Assembly: GCF_024713975.1 (NCBI RefSeq)
Contig: NC_091104.1
Location: 16,573,580 to 16,637,579, forward strand
Direction: 5' to 3'
Length of the DNA: 64,000 bases
Origin: Paralichthys olivaceus
Lineage: Eukaryota > Chordata > Actinopteri > Pleuronectiformes > Paralichthyidae
Each line of letters starts with the position of its first letter. Position 1 is the first letter of the stretch. This document shows positions 27,780-40,100 of the stretch, piece after piece. The notes under the pieces were generated by a model. That model was not told where the DNA came from and did no database searches. It was given only the letters and a program-made list of their open reading frames with translations. A program made the translations under genes and the position numbers.

Positions 27780-28270
27780 CTGACCCAGTTCAGACCTGGT
27801 TTTAACATCCGTCCTTAGTGATCCGATCACAAGTGGTCAGCTCTAAGTACAAGTGTGAAAGCAGGCAAGACAAATTGCCTGCTTTCAGACATGCACTGAA
27901 CTCCTCTCCTGAATTATCCAGAGGGGCTGTTTCAAAACACAAATGTCTGAGTCAGTAATCATGGACATTCTCTGGAGTTTCTCTTTAAAGCCCTATAGTA
28001 AAAACTCTGGATAATGTTCGAATGAGCCCAGTTCTGAATACAAAATGAGATAATCCAGACAATTCACTGCAAGCAAGTGGTCCTGTTGATGACATCTCCA
28101 TGACGCAATGGACACAAAACTAAAAAATACAAAAAGGATACAATACTGAAAACAGTGGTGAGTAGCGTGTGATGTGAGATCTGATCTGAAGTGTGAACTG
28201 ATGAACCGAGAGCTTCCTCTTCTGATCAGATCACTCGGGATGAATGCTGATACCAGGTCTGAACAGGGCC
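27780..28270. mobile_element. MITE with about 40-bp terminal inverted repeats
   Basis: The left end contains 'cagttcagacctggt' followed by 'gtccttagtgatccgatcac'. The right end, read on the other strand, contains 'tgttcagacctggtat' followed by 'catcccgagtgatc'. These two ends are clear inverted repeats about 490 bp apart. No transposase frame lies inside. An internal perfect hairpin sits at 27,856-27,887. The CAGACCTGGT end sequence is of a type widespread in teleost genomes, but the family name is not assigned. Confidence 0.7.
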
Positions 28271-31200
28271 TTTAAGACCATCAGAGTATACTGCCCTCCA
28301 TACAAGGGGAGGCCTCCCCATGAACCTGAGGTGAGAAAACCTGTTTGTCAGATAAGAAATAGTTTTGAAGAAGAAAAAAGTTTTGACTGCGTTCCATGAC
28401 ATGGCTGTATTTTTGCTGAGTGCTAAAAGATCTATCACTGCCAGCTGTCCTGCCAGTGGCTTTGTGGATGCCACTGGAGTTCCTAAAGGTCCTCTAGGTG
28501 TTGAAATATATTCTTTTGACTAGAGTGAGGTCAAGCCCTTGTCATGACACTCTTACAGAGCTATACGATTTCCTCTGGGCACAGTTAGGGATTGCTCACT
28601 ACTGTGTGATTGTCATGTCAAATAGCAGCAGCTGGCATGTGTTTAAAATGCTCAGAAGGGCTTGTGGTTTGCTCCCCACCGTTTGTTTCCCAACGTGAGG
28701 AGTGTGAAGTATGGCACTACACGTGCAAGGGAGCTTGAGAATACACAGGCTCAGATGGTAAGAGTTGAGGGTTTTGAGTGCAAAATCCATTACTTGTGTT
28801 AATCACCTCATTCCTATCTAAATGGTTTTAAAACTAGAGCTTTAAAGGAGCTCTTGTGTTACCGCTCCTATAAATCTCTGGACTTCCCGCTGACCTTTCC
28901 TTTGCTACAGCTCAGATCTCAAGAGCTGATAGTGAGATGGATTTGTACTCAAGACGATAAAACTGAGGTATTTACCTCATAAAAAAAGAAATGCAGATCT
29001 GAACGAAGACAAAAACAATGCATTCGATGACAAAAACTCCAACGATGAAAGGTGATATTTGGAGCCCAAAGAGACTCCCTGGCAGGAACAATATTTAATT
29101 GTTCATAAAAGCATGGATTCTGTGAGAGCATTTGGTCATCAGTGCCAGCCTGAGACAGAAAACAGCTCTGCCGTGGAATTTGTGCATGACGGAGCCTGGA
29201 CAGCATGTACAGGAGTTAAATGGGTTGGATCCTCAGGTCCAGGATATGGTGAGGGTTTGTCTACAACTATGGTGTCTATAACACAACAGGTTAGGTGTGA
29301 GCATAAAAGGTTGGCGCTGGTGCAGGGGATGAACCCTACAAATTTACATCGACCAAAAGGTCATTTTTGAACGCGAGCAAATCCTTCTTCTCAATCAATC
29401 GATGGCAAAAGGTCTGTCATCATGGTGTCGACTGATCCGACTTATATCATTTCACCAAACTATACTGACTGACTTTTTTGATTCAGCAGACTGTAACATG
29501 GCACTTTTCTAACCAAGTGACATGCCACAGCTCTGCCTGCCAACAGCAGCCAATGTGGTAGCACACCCCTGTTACAGCTCTCGAGGCCCCGACAAGTGTT
29601 TACTCTCAAAATAAATAAGTTGAATCTCTGCCCCCTGGCACAAAGATGGTGCTTCCTGCAGACTGAGAGGAGACTCAGGTTGGCCTAGATCGTCTGTGTG
29701 CAGAACAACATGACCTGTGTATTCCGAAGCTCCGTGTGGAAGATCAATTATTTAAAAAAGAGAAGATAGGAGGAGGCAAAAAGATGTGGGGCCCCGGGTC
29801 TGTTCACTGTTAAATTGCAGGATGTTGATGATGATGAGCCCTCTAGTAACAAGACGTTTTCTTGCTTGGCTAAATTAGAATAGTTAACCTAATGTCTTCC
29901 TGATAAATTGCTGCATTTCCATCTGGATGGTTGAGTGCAGAAACAGTGCTACTGATACTTGCAAGCTTCATTTTTGAGTTGCCTGTTTATGTGGTTGTGG
30001 TCAGAATTGAGTGGAAATGTTTTTCCATATGTAATGAGTGATGGTTGAGTCATTCTATACAGACTTATCCTCTACACCCTGTCCTCTCTGTCAGGTACCA
30101 ACATCGCTCTATCAGGTGCCACTTCATCATCAATAACTGTGATGATCCAGGTGTAGAATCTGAATTTACTTTGAACTGGATGTTATTTTACACCAAAACA
30201 AAGGTGGAAATTGTTTATGCTTTTAAATTCAATGGAAAAAAATATATTTTAGGTTTGTTTGGTCCACAATGCGTGTCTACTTCCTCCCACTGAAAATAAT
30301 GCTAAAATATGCCAGATACGGGTACTGCCATCTCGCACTGGTGACGTCATTTGGAGCCAGAGTCGACACAGTATAGTGATCGTGGTGTGGAGCCGGACTA
30401 TTGAGATCTGGCTGATACACATGCTCAACCAATCATGAGCCAGTCTCAGGTGTTAATCATGACTGAACTGCCTGTTTTTATCACATCAAAAAACGAATTA
30501 AAACCAAAGTTAGTGGAAAAATAAGCATTTGGACAAACATCAGTGTGATGTCAACTACCTAAAATAACAGAAAACATCTATAGGGGAAAATCAATGATGT
30601 GGCATGTCCAACATGCTAACATGGAGGAGGTGGGGAATTTAAAGCAGCCAGCCACCAGGAGACAATCAAGATGTCTATAGCAGTCAGCTACCATTGAGGT
30701 GAAGTTGAGTCATTCGAACATTTAATCAACTTCAACAATTCATCTCTAACTTTAACAAATTTAAGTAATCATCCATTTATTCAATATCTTTTAATAACTA
30801 TTTATCCACTTGAGAGTTCAATACTAACTTTTTAGACTTCATGCTTTAAATCACAAACTTCTTACTCAGTGTGGATATAACATCCAAATGTAACTGCCAA
30901 TTGACAAATCTGTTGAGCTATTCTACAATCTCTGCAAGTCCTGCAGTGGTTGGGAATCATTACTTTGTGCAGAAGCTGAAGCTAATGTCAACAGGGCAGG
31001 CTAACTGTAGGATTCAATGAACAGACACTCACCATTGGTAACTCTACCCTTGACCAGGATCTACATTGTTGGCTCCTACTTACTGCAACAACCTATAATA
31101 CACGTGTTCTATGTAAACAGTCTTTGCACATTTTAACAGCAGACATGTGTCTCCTTGATATAGTGAAGTGATTCACACCCTTAGTGCTGTGAGGAGACAG

Positions 31201-31378
31201 TATTCATGCTGTTTGCCTCCCTGTGGTGTTTTATCAGTGTAAGTTATTTTGACCCCGGCAGCTGGCCTCCTATAATCTACTATTTATCAAACACACAGTC
31301 TGATCTGTTTCAGTTTACATATTTCATATTGATAAAATGTGTTTCCCTCACATAGTTTTTATAAAAACAAAATAACTT
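28271..31378. other. Non-genic stretch with one MITE fragment
   Basis: No exon is supported. A minus-strand fragment of the ACTGTATATAAA MITE family lies at 30,605-30,690. The 103-codon frame at 29,059-29,370 has no recognisable features. Confidence 0.55.
30605..30690 (-). mobile_element. MITE fragment, inverted
   Basis: Read on the minus strand it gives 'cctggtggctggctgc' and then 'cccacctcctccatgttag', the same order as the fragments at 19,230 and 2,150. It is an internal fragment only. Confidence 0.45.
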
Positions 31379-31388
31379 TTACCTCAGA

Positions 31389-31768
31389 CTTACTGAGGCA
31401 TAGCGTGTTCTCAGTGCACACAATGTTCCTGTCGATGTCACACTCTGAAGCGCTGTAATCCGTTGTGGTGTTGATGTTGAGAGTGGAATTATGGTAAGAA
31501 TGTGCAGTGATGTTCCTGCACAGACCGTACTTGGCTGTTTTTTCGCGGCGGTGGTCTGAGGCTGCTTAGTAGCGGCGCTTTTGGTTCTGGAAGAACGTTG
31601 AGCTTCGGGATTGATGAAATATCCCTGAGATCCAGGATCTGAGGGGCTTGAATTCACTACACATGTCCCCAGTCTCCACGGTTTAACCCTCTGATCAAAG
31701 ACCTTCTCCCTCAGCCATGGAGGGAGATACCACACAGATGCCCTCTCTAGCCTCCTGACGGAGTGCAT
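31389..31768 (-). CDS. Candidate first coding exon of an unrecognised gene
   Basis: The open frame starts at the ATG at 31,768 and runs 126 codons to a consensus splice donor, GTAAGT, directly after ...TATGCCTCA near 31,389; the frame closes a few codons into that intron. The first about 57 residues (Arg- and Trp-rich, with the segment PPWLREKVFDQRVKPW) look more protein-like than neighbouring frames; the rest is Ser/Thr/Lys-rich. About 30 bp upstream is CTATTTTTAA, a perfect match to the MEF2 consensus. A second frame in the same stretch, open from about 31,590, encodes a Cys- and Asn-Xaa-Thr/Ser-containing peptide that reaches another possible donor. No following exon was found and no family is recognised, so this may be chance. 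Confidence 0.25.
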
Positions 31769-32879
31769 TATTGAGCAAAAGAGCTGCTCAAACTTTTAAA
31801 AATAGATAAATAATACTGGTAAACCGCAGAGATTAACTGAAGTGACTTAAGAGAAGTCTCACGGCTGTTTGGTGAGGAGAAGAGACCAGGGTTTACTGAG
31901 CCACAAGCTTGGGAACGGATAAAAAGCTGTTGATGTGTCATTAGAAATTAGCCCGCTGCAAAGAAATGAACTGTGGGAAGGCTATGTGGTCATATCAAGG
32001 CCCCGGGATATTCAGTAGTCTGACCAAACAGCAGGTTCTGTTTTACTAGGTATTTAAGTGGGGATAAATTCCAATGTTACACAAACTCCAGTCAATGTTG
32101 TAGGTCGAACTACCAGAAACATTGGTGTGCAAGTAGGTATCAAAGAGAGGAGTTGAGTATTTCTGAGGATTGTTATCAAGCTGCTTCATGCCACAAAATG
32201 TGATAAGTTGATTACTCCACATGACCTTGGTCGAAAAATTCCACGAAACTGACAGAAACTGTTAGAGGTAAATTGCCAAACATAAAGAAGATAAAGAAAT
32301 GCTAGAAAAGCTATTGCCTTGTTATAACGCAAGAATCAATTACTGTCAACAAAGCCTTTTACCCACAACACCACAAACCTGCTGTGCCTCTATCAGAGGC
32401 GGTAATAATCAAATTACATTTCACCAACAGGCATGCGATCCGATGGGACGTGTAATTTTCTCCTTGCTCTTTATTTCCTGGATTGCAATCAATGTTTTTT
32501 TTTTCCCCCAACTTCTTAGGAAATCACATGAACATGAAAGCCACGTGACTTGCTCATTATTTAAGACAAGGACTTTCCATCGATTCATTTCTGCATCAAA
32601 CATTAGATGACAAGCTGAAAAACAATCCACTTTTTACAGGACTATAAATTTGGCTGCTAACAATTGTAAACAGATAGAGACAGAGTGGAGGCTACAGTCT
32701 GGCAGCACATGCTCTTCTCTGCAGCCCCCGTCTGGTCTGTGCAGTCTGCACCGCTTCTCTCCTGTGTCTCTCACTCGGTGGGAGACAACAATATACAGAG
32801 TACAGCGGGAGCTGGTCGGAGGTCAGGAACTCAGTGGTGGGAGGGCCTTCTCTGCAAAGCTACTTTCGCAATCATGAGG

Positions 32880-32922
<43 letters not shown>

Positions 32923-33860
32923 TGGCAGTTAGCAGTGGGTAGAAACACCAAGAGCACGTGAGTGTGAGGTGTGAGCACTGTCGGTTCCTGCCAGAAACCG
33001 CTGCGCTGCGGGGCATCAAAATCAGAGAGAAGTGCAACAAATCCGAGGGTAGATTTACTGACGTGCTACTGACGTCTGACTTCTGCAGGGCTAACATGTT
33101 GTGACACATGTTGACATGTAAAACCTGCTTCAATTGTGTCTTCTTGTTGTTTTGGGGGCTGCACACGGGTTTAAAAATACAGCACTCTGACTGAAGCTTT
33201 TGCAGGGTCTCCTTTTATTATGTTGGATAAAAACTTTCCGTATGTAAACTCATCTGTGGGGTGTTAATGAATGACTGATTTTGTTTGGTACACCATGTTG
33301 TGTCAACCAAATTATTCAGAGGGATGATTACCCTCTGGCGCTAACAGACAACTTGACAACTTAAAACACAGACACATGCAAATCCATGCAGGTTGTCTGC
33401 CAGTATTCATCAGAGGCAGCATGTTGTTATTGGGGATTAATACCACCCATAGTGGTGAGAGTCAAGGAATGAAGCCACACTCCTCTGGGCCAAAGCCGCA
33501 AAGCATCCCTGACTTACATAACAGTCATTTTTGAGTAGGCGTATGAGCTTCCATGTGTCTTTTTGTCTACCAACGGCCACACAGATGGACAACGAAACCA
33601 GGTTCCAATATCCTGATATGAAAAGCCAAGAGAGAATCTGTCATCTTGATAGAGTGATAGAGGCGAGACCTGATCTGTCTGAGCGTATTTCCTGAAATGA
33701 AAATTATGTTCCAGAGGGAACGAAGCCTGGTGTATGCCAGACGTATGCTGCAGTGAGTCTTCGTCTGTTGTCAGTGGATAATTCATGCAGCGAGTTAGAG
33801 ATCTACATTGAAACCAAATAAAAGTGCAGTGATCAAGTCCAGACAGGCTTAAAATCACAG
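31769..33860. other. Intergenic stretch downstream of acp7
   Basis: It holds the MEF2-like site beside the candidate exon and a (TG)19 microsatellite at 32,883-32,920. No further gene is supported. Confidence 0.5.
32883..32920 (+). repeat. (TG)n microsatellite
   Basis: About 19 uninterrupted TG units. Such tracts are usually length-polymorphic. The frames that cross it (HTHTHT and VCVCVC runs) are artefacts of the repeat. Confidence 0.95.
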
Positions 33861-33866
33861 TTTATT
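33861..33866 (-). terminator. acp7: acp7 poly(A) signal
   Basis: TTTATT on the plus strand reads AATAAA on the minus strand, about 240 bp after the acp7 stop codon. It is the first canonical signal seen beyond the stop and gives a short 3' UTR. The cleavage site itself is not determined. Confidence 0.5.
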
Positions 33867-34107
33867 ATAATGTAAAACAATTTTACAGTTAATTATACAC
33901 AGGTACAGTTGTTGATCATTGCATATGTTATTAGTTCTCAGACTGGATAAAACATATTGGAAAGTGTCTGAAAATAAAAGATTGATGAATAAACATGATT
34001 TTGATAACCACTGTATAATTGTTGAGGTGCAGAAAAAAAAAAGAAGGTGCTTGTTTTCAGTTCAAAGTGCATTTCCTGAGCAGAACATTTCATTTTGATG
34101 TCTGTCT

Positions 34108-37100
34108 TCAGAACCAGGCGGAGAAGCCGTGCCTTTCCTTCACCACCCATATGCTGTCAATCACTTTGCCATACTGGAAGACAGAAAAGGTTTTGTTATT
34201 ACTCAAAGAAACTTCTTTGTGCTTAAAATGTTTCCTGTGTCTTTTGTTTTGTTTTGCTTGTTCCTCCATGTGTGCCCACCTGGTCATCGGAGACCTGCTC
34301 CATGTAAACATGGGTAGTGTTGACCACTTGCATTCGGGTGTAGCCATAGTCGGTGCTGCGGAATGCGCTCCACTCTTTGGGGTTTGGATTGAAGGTGTCG
34401 GTCCTCTCTTTGCATCCCTGCAGAGGATCCAACAGCGATAAAACTGAGACTGTTACTGATGAACCTCATGTCTTTCTGATTCCTCGTCCGCAAGGCCCCG
34501 TGTGACATTTACAACAATGGCTGTGCCTCGGTGTGAGTCTGGCTGCGTTTCAATATGACTCATCCCTCTGCGGCTGCATGACAAAGCATGCCCTGCACTG
34601 CTCACTACCACATCAGAAAACACTTTACCAGAGGAACAGCTGGAGCTAAACTTCTGTGGCGGACCAGCTGCCACACAGACGGGACTGGGTACAATACATT
34701 ACATTGTTTTGGTCTATGTTGCTGTCAATTCGTGCACCGATCCTGGCGGAGAGACATTAAAAGTGACGCAGTGATGTGAAAGTACTTACGGCAGAGCCTG
34801 TGATGATGTGAACTGGAGCTTTTGGTTTCACATATGGCTGCTCTCTGCTGCCATTGAACACCTAAAAAATAAAAGAAGAGCACGTCTCTTCCTCTGATCC
34901 AAAAGACAAGCCAAGACAACATGAAGTGCTGTGAATAAGTTAATGAAAAAGCTGACCTTGTCTCCGTAGACCGGCCACAGCCTCTCATATGTGTGCTCAT
35001 GAGCCCACAGCTCCAGATCCACACCTGTGAAAGACATGATTGTCAGCAAACTTCTGTAAAAAACATCTACCACAACAACTGAATCATACTCATCCTGCTG
35101 CTCTGTTATCTATTGATTCTCAGATCCTCTGCCCATTTCAGATTTCTCAGCAAACAACGAATGCTTTAGATCAGATCAAAGAAAACTTTCAAAAGTTCCA
35201 CCGCAATTTAAATAATTAAATGCAACAAACAAAAGTCTAAGAAATGTAAGACAAGAAAAACATGTGGGAATCTGCCGGTGGGAGATCAGCCAGACCAAAG
35301 GCCTGCTTTTTTAATAAATGATCTTTGGATTGCTCCACTGCAACTGTTAGGACATTAGTCTGTCTGAGTGTGCAAATGTGTGATCTTAAAGCGCCCATTA
35401 GCAGAACACAGCTGGTTGTCGAATAGGGAACATACCATAGCGGTAAAATAGATCCTCTAGACCAGGGGCTGGCGGTTTGGTGTCGTTCCGTCCCAGTCGG
35501 ACCTGAGACAGAGCAGAGAGAAATAATAACAAGGGGAGGAATTGGCACTGATGTCAGAAACTCTACCTGCTACCTGAAACGCTACCTGGTAGAGGCCCAT
35601 TGCACCGATGCCAGCCTCTCTCCCAACACTGCCAAGTGCTGAGAGGAGTTATTCTAACTGGAAACTATTTGGTGCAAATTACAGCGATTATGACAGCAAA
35701 CCGTACTCAACGTGCTCATGGGTTGTGATGCGGACTGGCCGACGTGCAACACGCGTGACATGTCTGCTACCAGGAGCGATTTAAGTGTCAGGCATAAAAT
35801 AAAGCTTACAAATGTGTTTATGTAAGAAAATAAATGCTTTCACAACGAGGTGTTGTTCTTAACAAAACAGGAAATAATAAACAATGAGTCTTTTATAGGC
35901 AATTTATATAATGCTTTAAGACAATACTTTAATCCAAAATAAATATAACCCTGTCAGGTACAGCCTATTTTAGCAAAATAGTAATAATTATGCTAATAAA
36001 ATGTCTGCCATTCAGGAATTTTTACACTTTAGACCAAGCAGGAATATGAGAGGCACCATCCTCATTCACTCAGTGAGACTAAAATAAAAATTCTATAGAC
36101 TTACACCGATACGCCACAACATTAAAACCACTCATCTGTATTAATGCTGTGGCTGACCTGTGGAGTTTCCATCTACATAAGACTGATGGTTGTGTAAGTC
36201 AGGGGAAACATATGAATGAATGGATGGGATTCTGTGGTTTTGAACTTACATAGGAGTCAAACTTGGTGCAGTCGTCCTGGTCATCGTCGGAGCAGTACAT
36301 GGGTCGGTGTCCCATGGTGATGATCCATGGACGCGCTGCTCTGTTTTCTGGTTTGCTGGCCTCCTACATCAGGAGAGGGAAGAAGTGAGATAGATCACAG
36401 AGGTAATTTTATTTAAGACAGAACAACACAGTTTCTTTACAATGGAGCAAAACAGAATGAGACTATTCAATTTGAAGTTGGAGAGAGACAGAGAGCAAGT
36501 GTGGGAACAAAGCAGAGCTGTCATCAGTGTGTTAATGTTGTGGTTTATTAACCTCCAGGTCTTTCTTAAGCCAATCATACTGCTTGAAGAGGAGCTCCAG
36601 GCCGTCCTCGGTGTAGAAATAAACCTCAGTGGAGAGGGAGATGATGTGCGCTGACCCCAGGTTCCAGCTGTGGACACACATTGTTTGTCATACAGGCGCC
36701 ACTTCAACCTCCAGATCTGGCAAACAGATCAGTCGATCATTCGACCTGGAAAAGCTAGCGAGGCGCTACACTTCCACCTCTCACCAGCCCAATTGTCAAT
36801 GCTACGCCTCTAAAATGCATGAATGTGCACTGCCTGACAGCTGCCAGAGAGCCGACCTTTCCATGACACGTTCGCTGATTTCTAGCTATAATCTCTTCTT
36901 CAGCGATGCATGTCTCCCTGGCTGAAGTCATGCAAGTAGGTAGATCAGTTAGTGACAGACCGGTCAGCCATGATATAATTGGTTGGGTTTATTACTGTCC
37001 TGCAAGGGCCAGACATATCATCTTTTTATCGAGAGGACTTTATCTATCGATGGCAATCAGGACGTGAAGGAGTGTTTCAGGAACAACTTACCAACCCTAT

Positions 37101-40100
37101 AACTGAAAGGCATCTGCTGTTCATTGTGCTCTGTACACATGTTGTCTACTGTATGTTTCAGTAGCATTTAAAGGATTCTATATCACCCATCCGGTGCTCT
37201 TCTTTGCCTCCTTTTGTTCATAGCCATGAACATGAGCTAAGGGCGCCCAGCCAGGAGGCCAATTTGCATTAAGGCCCAGGGACTGAGGAGCGGGCAGCTG
37301 GCCTGGTATTATCTTACTGTCTGAGAGAAGTGGATCTGAGGTGGGCAATGAGTCACGCAGTCGCTTGTATAGCTCTTCTGTATAGCTCCCATGTTCCAGA
37401 GATAGGAGCGGAAAACTAAACTGAGAGCAGGGAGCGCTGCTATCCTCTGCTTCCACTTTCTCTGGGCTGCACATTAATGCTTGCTGAAACAGAGGAGGAG
37501 GGTTGGCACACTCTCCGATGATACTTTACACAGGACCTCTGTTGAAAGATAAATGATTTCTCCTTCCAAGCTTTGAGTGTGCAACAACCATCCAATGTTA
37601 AAGTGCAATCGTCTTCTAATGACCACAACTGTTTGTGATTCTTTCACCTGCTTAAGCCCATCAAAGCCCATCATTCTCACTCTCATATCATGTTCTGTCC
37701 TCTTACCTGTACCACAGGCTCTCGGTCTGGCCCGGCATACTGAAGCGATTCCTGTAGTTGGAGAAGTTGCTGCGAACAAACCAGATCGTGACAAACGTAA
37801 TTAGGTGAGCTGATCATATAATCTACATTCCTTGCATATATAACAAACAGCAATTTACGCTGCAAACTGCTGCGCTCTTATTTTTGTGGTATGTCCACCA
37901 GAGCTGGAAAAAGCTGTGATGCATTCAGAACTGGCTCTAGATAATTCCAAGCTTTGCTGTACAATGACACTCTAGTTCTTTAAATCACTGGGTTTTACAT
38001 CCATATTCAGTTTGCGCTTCAACTTGGCAGAAATGCAGGATGGTATATCATCGGATAAAGATGACCATCATGTGGTGGTGACATCTGCTTCCACCCATTC
38101 TTAGACATTCTGAGAAACCATAGGCTGTGCTGTAGCTAGGCCATCAATGGTTGCCCCGCTAAATTAAAGGCTGTAGAAAAACATGCACGTACTGTGACAT
38201 CACCCTAAAGATTTTAAAGGGGATGTTTTGAAGCTTAGAATCATGGTCACTTTCTGGAGCCAGATCATCAAAATATGGGCGACGCAGGGGAAGCCAGGGT
38301 GGAGCGGAGATGGATGAGCAAGCAGGAGCCACAGTGAATAAGTGTACTACACCTGTCAATCAAGAAAACAGGCCTCTAAATATAGCCCACTTTAAACCAT
38401 GACATCTTGTTAAAAGGCTTTAATTTTAAATGTAGCGGCCAGTAGAGGAATCCCATCTTAAGCATTTCCACAGCGGTTTTAGCAGCAAGTCACGGTGGTT
38501 CCTGCTTGATCCCGATATAGCAGTGTGCTTACAGTGATCAATCTGCCACTACACTTACTGTGTGCATCACTGCCACCACAATCACCACCACTCATTTCTA
38601 GACTTTTTATACTGCAGCAGACTACATTAAAACACACTTTGGGACAACAACAAAGCAGCATCATCCACACTGAACCGGTCACGTCAAAATATTACAATGG
38701 GAACAGCACGCAAACAGGGAAAATCTCTTTCATGGAAACGTCTCCTGAAGCCAATCTGCCAGTCTCTTTTCACGGTTTTTAATTTCAGCATGAAAGCAGG
38801 AGCCACTCTTCTCAACGGGCCATTAACTGAGCGAGGTGATTTGAATGATTGTTTTGTTATCTTACGTAAGGGAGAACATAGACAAAAGTAAAGGGGGCAA
38901 TATTCATGGCAGCTGCCAAGTCAGGGTGGGACAGGTCCCTCAATTGAGTGGGTTAATGTTAGGTTAGGGGTAAGAAGAGAGCAGCAGGGTTAAAGGTCAA
39001 ATGGCAGGAACGGGGACATAAAAGGACTTTCACAGAAATCTTGAGCAAAGTTTAAGTCTAATGAGACCAGAAGTTTCAGTGGAAACAGACAGCTTTAAAA
39101 GACCAGTAAATGACAATTTAGGAGCTGTGACCCGTCAAAGAAAACAGTTTGAGTGGGCAATATCTCTTTAAATCAAAGAAATCCTCAACATATAGCTGAA
39201 CCTTCAAAAATTAACTCCTGATTTTAAAGAAAAATATTTGAAACAAATGTCAAATCATTAAAAACAATCAATTAACTGGACTTTGTAAATCCTAAAGTTC
39301 AAATAGAGCCAAAGACAGAGATGAGCTTCTGGGAAAATCAATTAAGGTGCTGAGCTCTCAGTTGTAATGCTGAACCAGGAACACTCACAAATGGGTTTAT
39401 AGTCCCATCTTGTGGCGGGGAAGGGAACCAGCAAAAATTTTGATATGTCTGGGAAGGAATTTTTTAAAATAAACAGTTAATTCTTTTAGTGGAATAATAT
39501 AATTTCAGAATCCAAACACAGTGATATCACCGGGCATGCCCTAAGGGAAAGGATGAGCCTGTAGAAATGAAGTCAACCACAGGCTTTAAAGTATTTTGTT
39601 TTGCGGCTCATCTGTGGAAAATCTGATTGAGAACAAATATGATAAGCTTATATTAGTGTCATTAATCTGCACTGTGAAAGTCTAGTGTAACATGTGACTC
39701 ACGCTCTGCAACCCATTTCCACGTGTGTTTGCTTTTCCACTTAAATACATTTGAGATAGAAATCCGGCGGATGTCAAATTCAATGCGAAAAACCTGACTC
39801 TTAAACTGACCCTACATGATTTTCCCTCCTTGTCAAATCTTCCCTCTCATCATCTGATGAGCTTAATCCAGGCAGTCGGAGAAATTAAAGGGAGCCAGTT
39901 ACAGTCGTCAGGGAAGCATATCGCTAACTCCCATCATGAGACGTTGTTTCAAACGGTGACGGCTATGTCCCAGTTCTCCCCGGAGACCCTGATGAACCAT
40001 ACATTGTGCTCAAGGAACAAAGACAGTCTTGATTGGGGCCTTAGCATCTTCTGTGGACGAGCTGTTCTCATCCTGCTGGAATGCTGACTGAAAACTTTTG

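Noticed and set aside
32831..33166. 111-codon minus-strand frame with a His-Thr repeat
   Set aside because: The repeat is the (TG)n microsatellite, and the rest lacks coding features.
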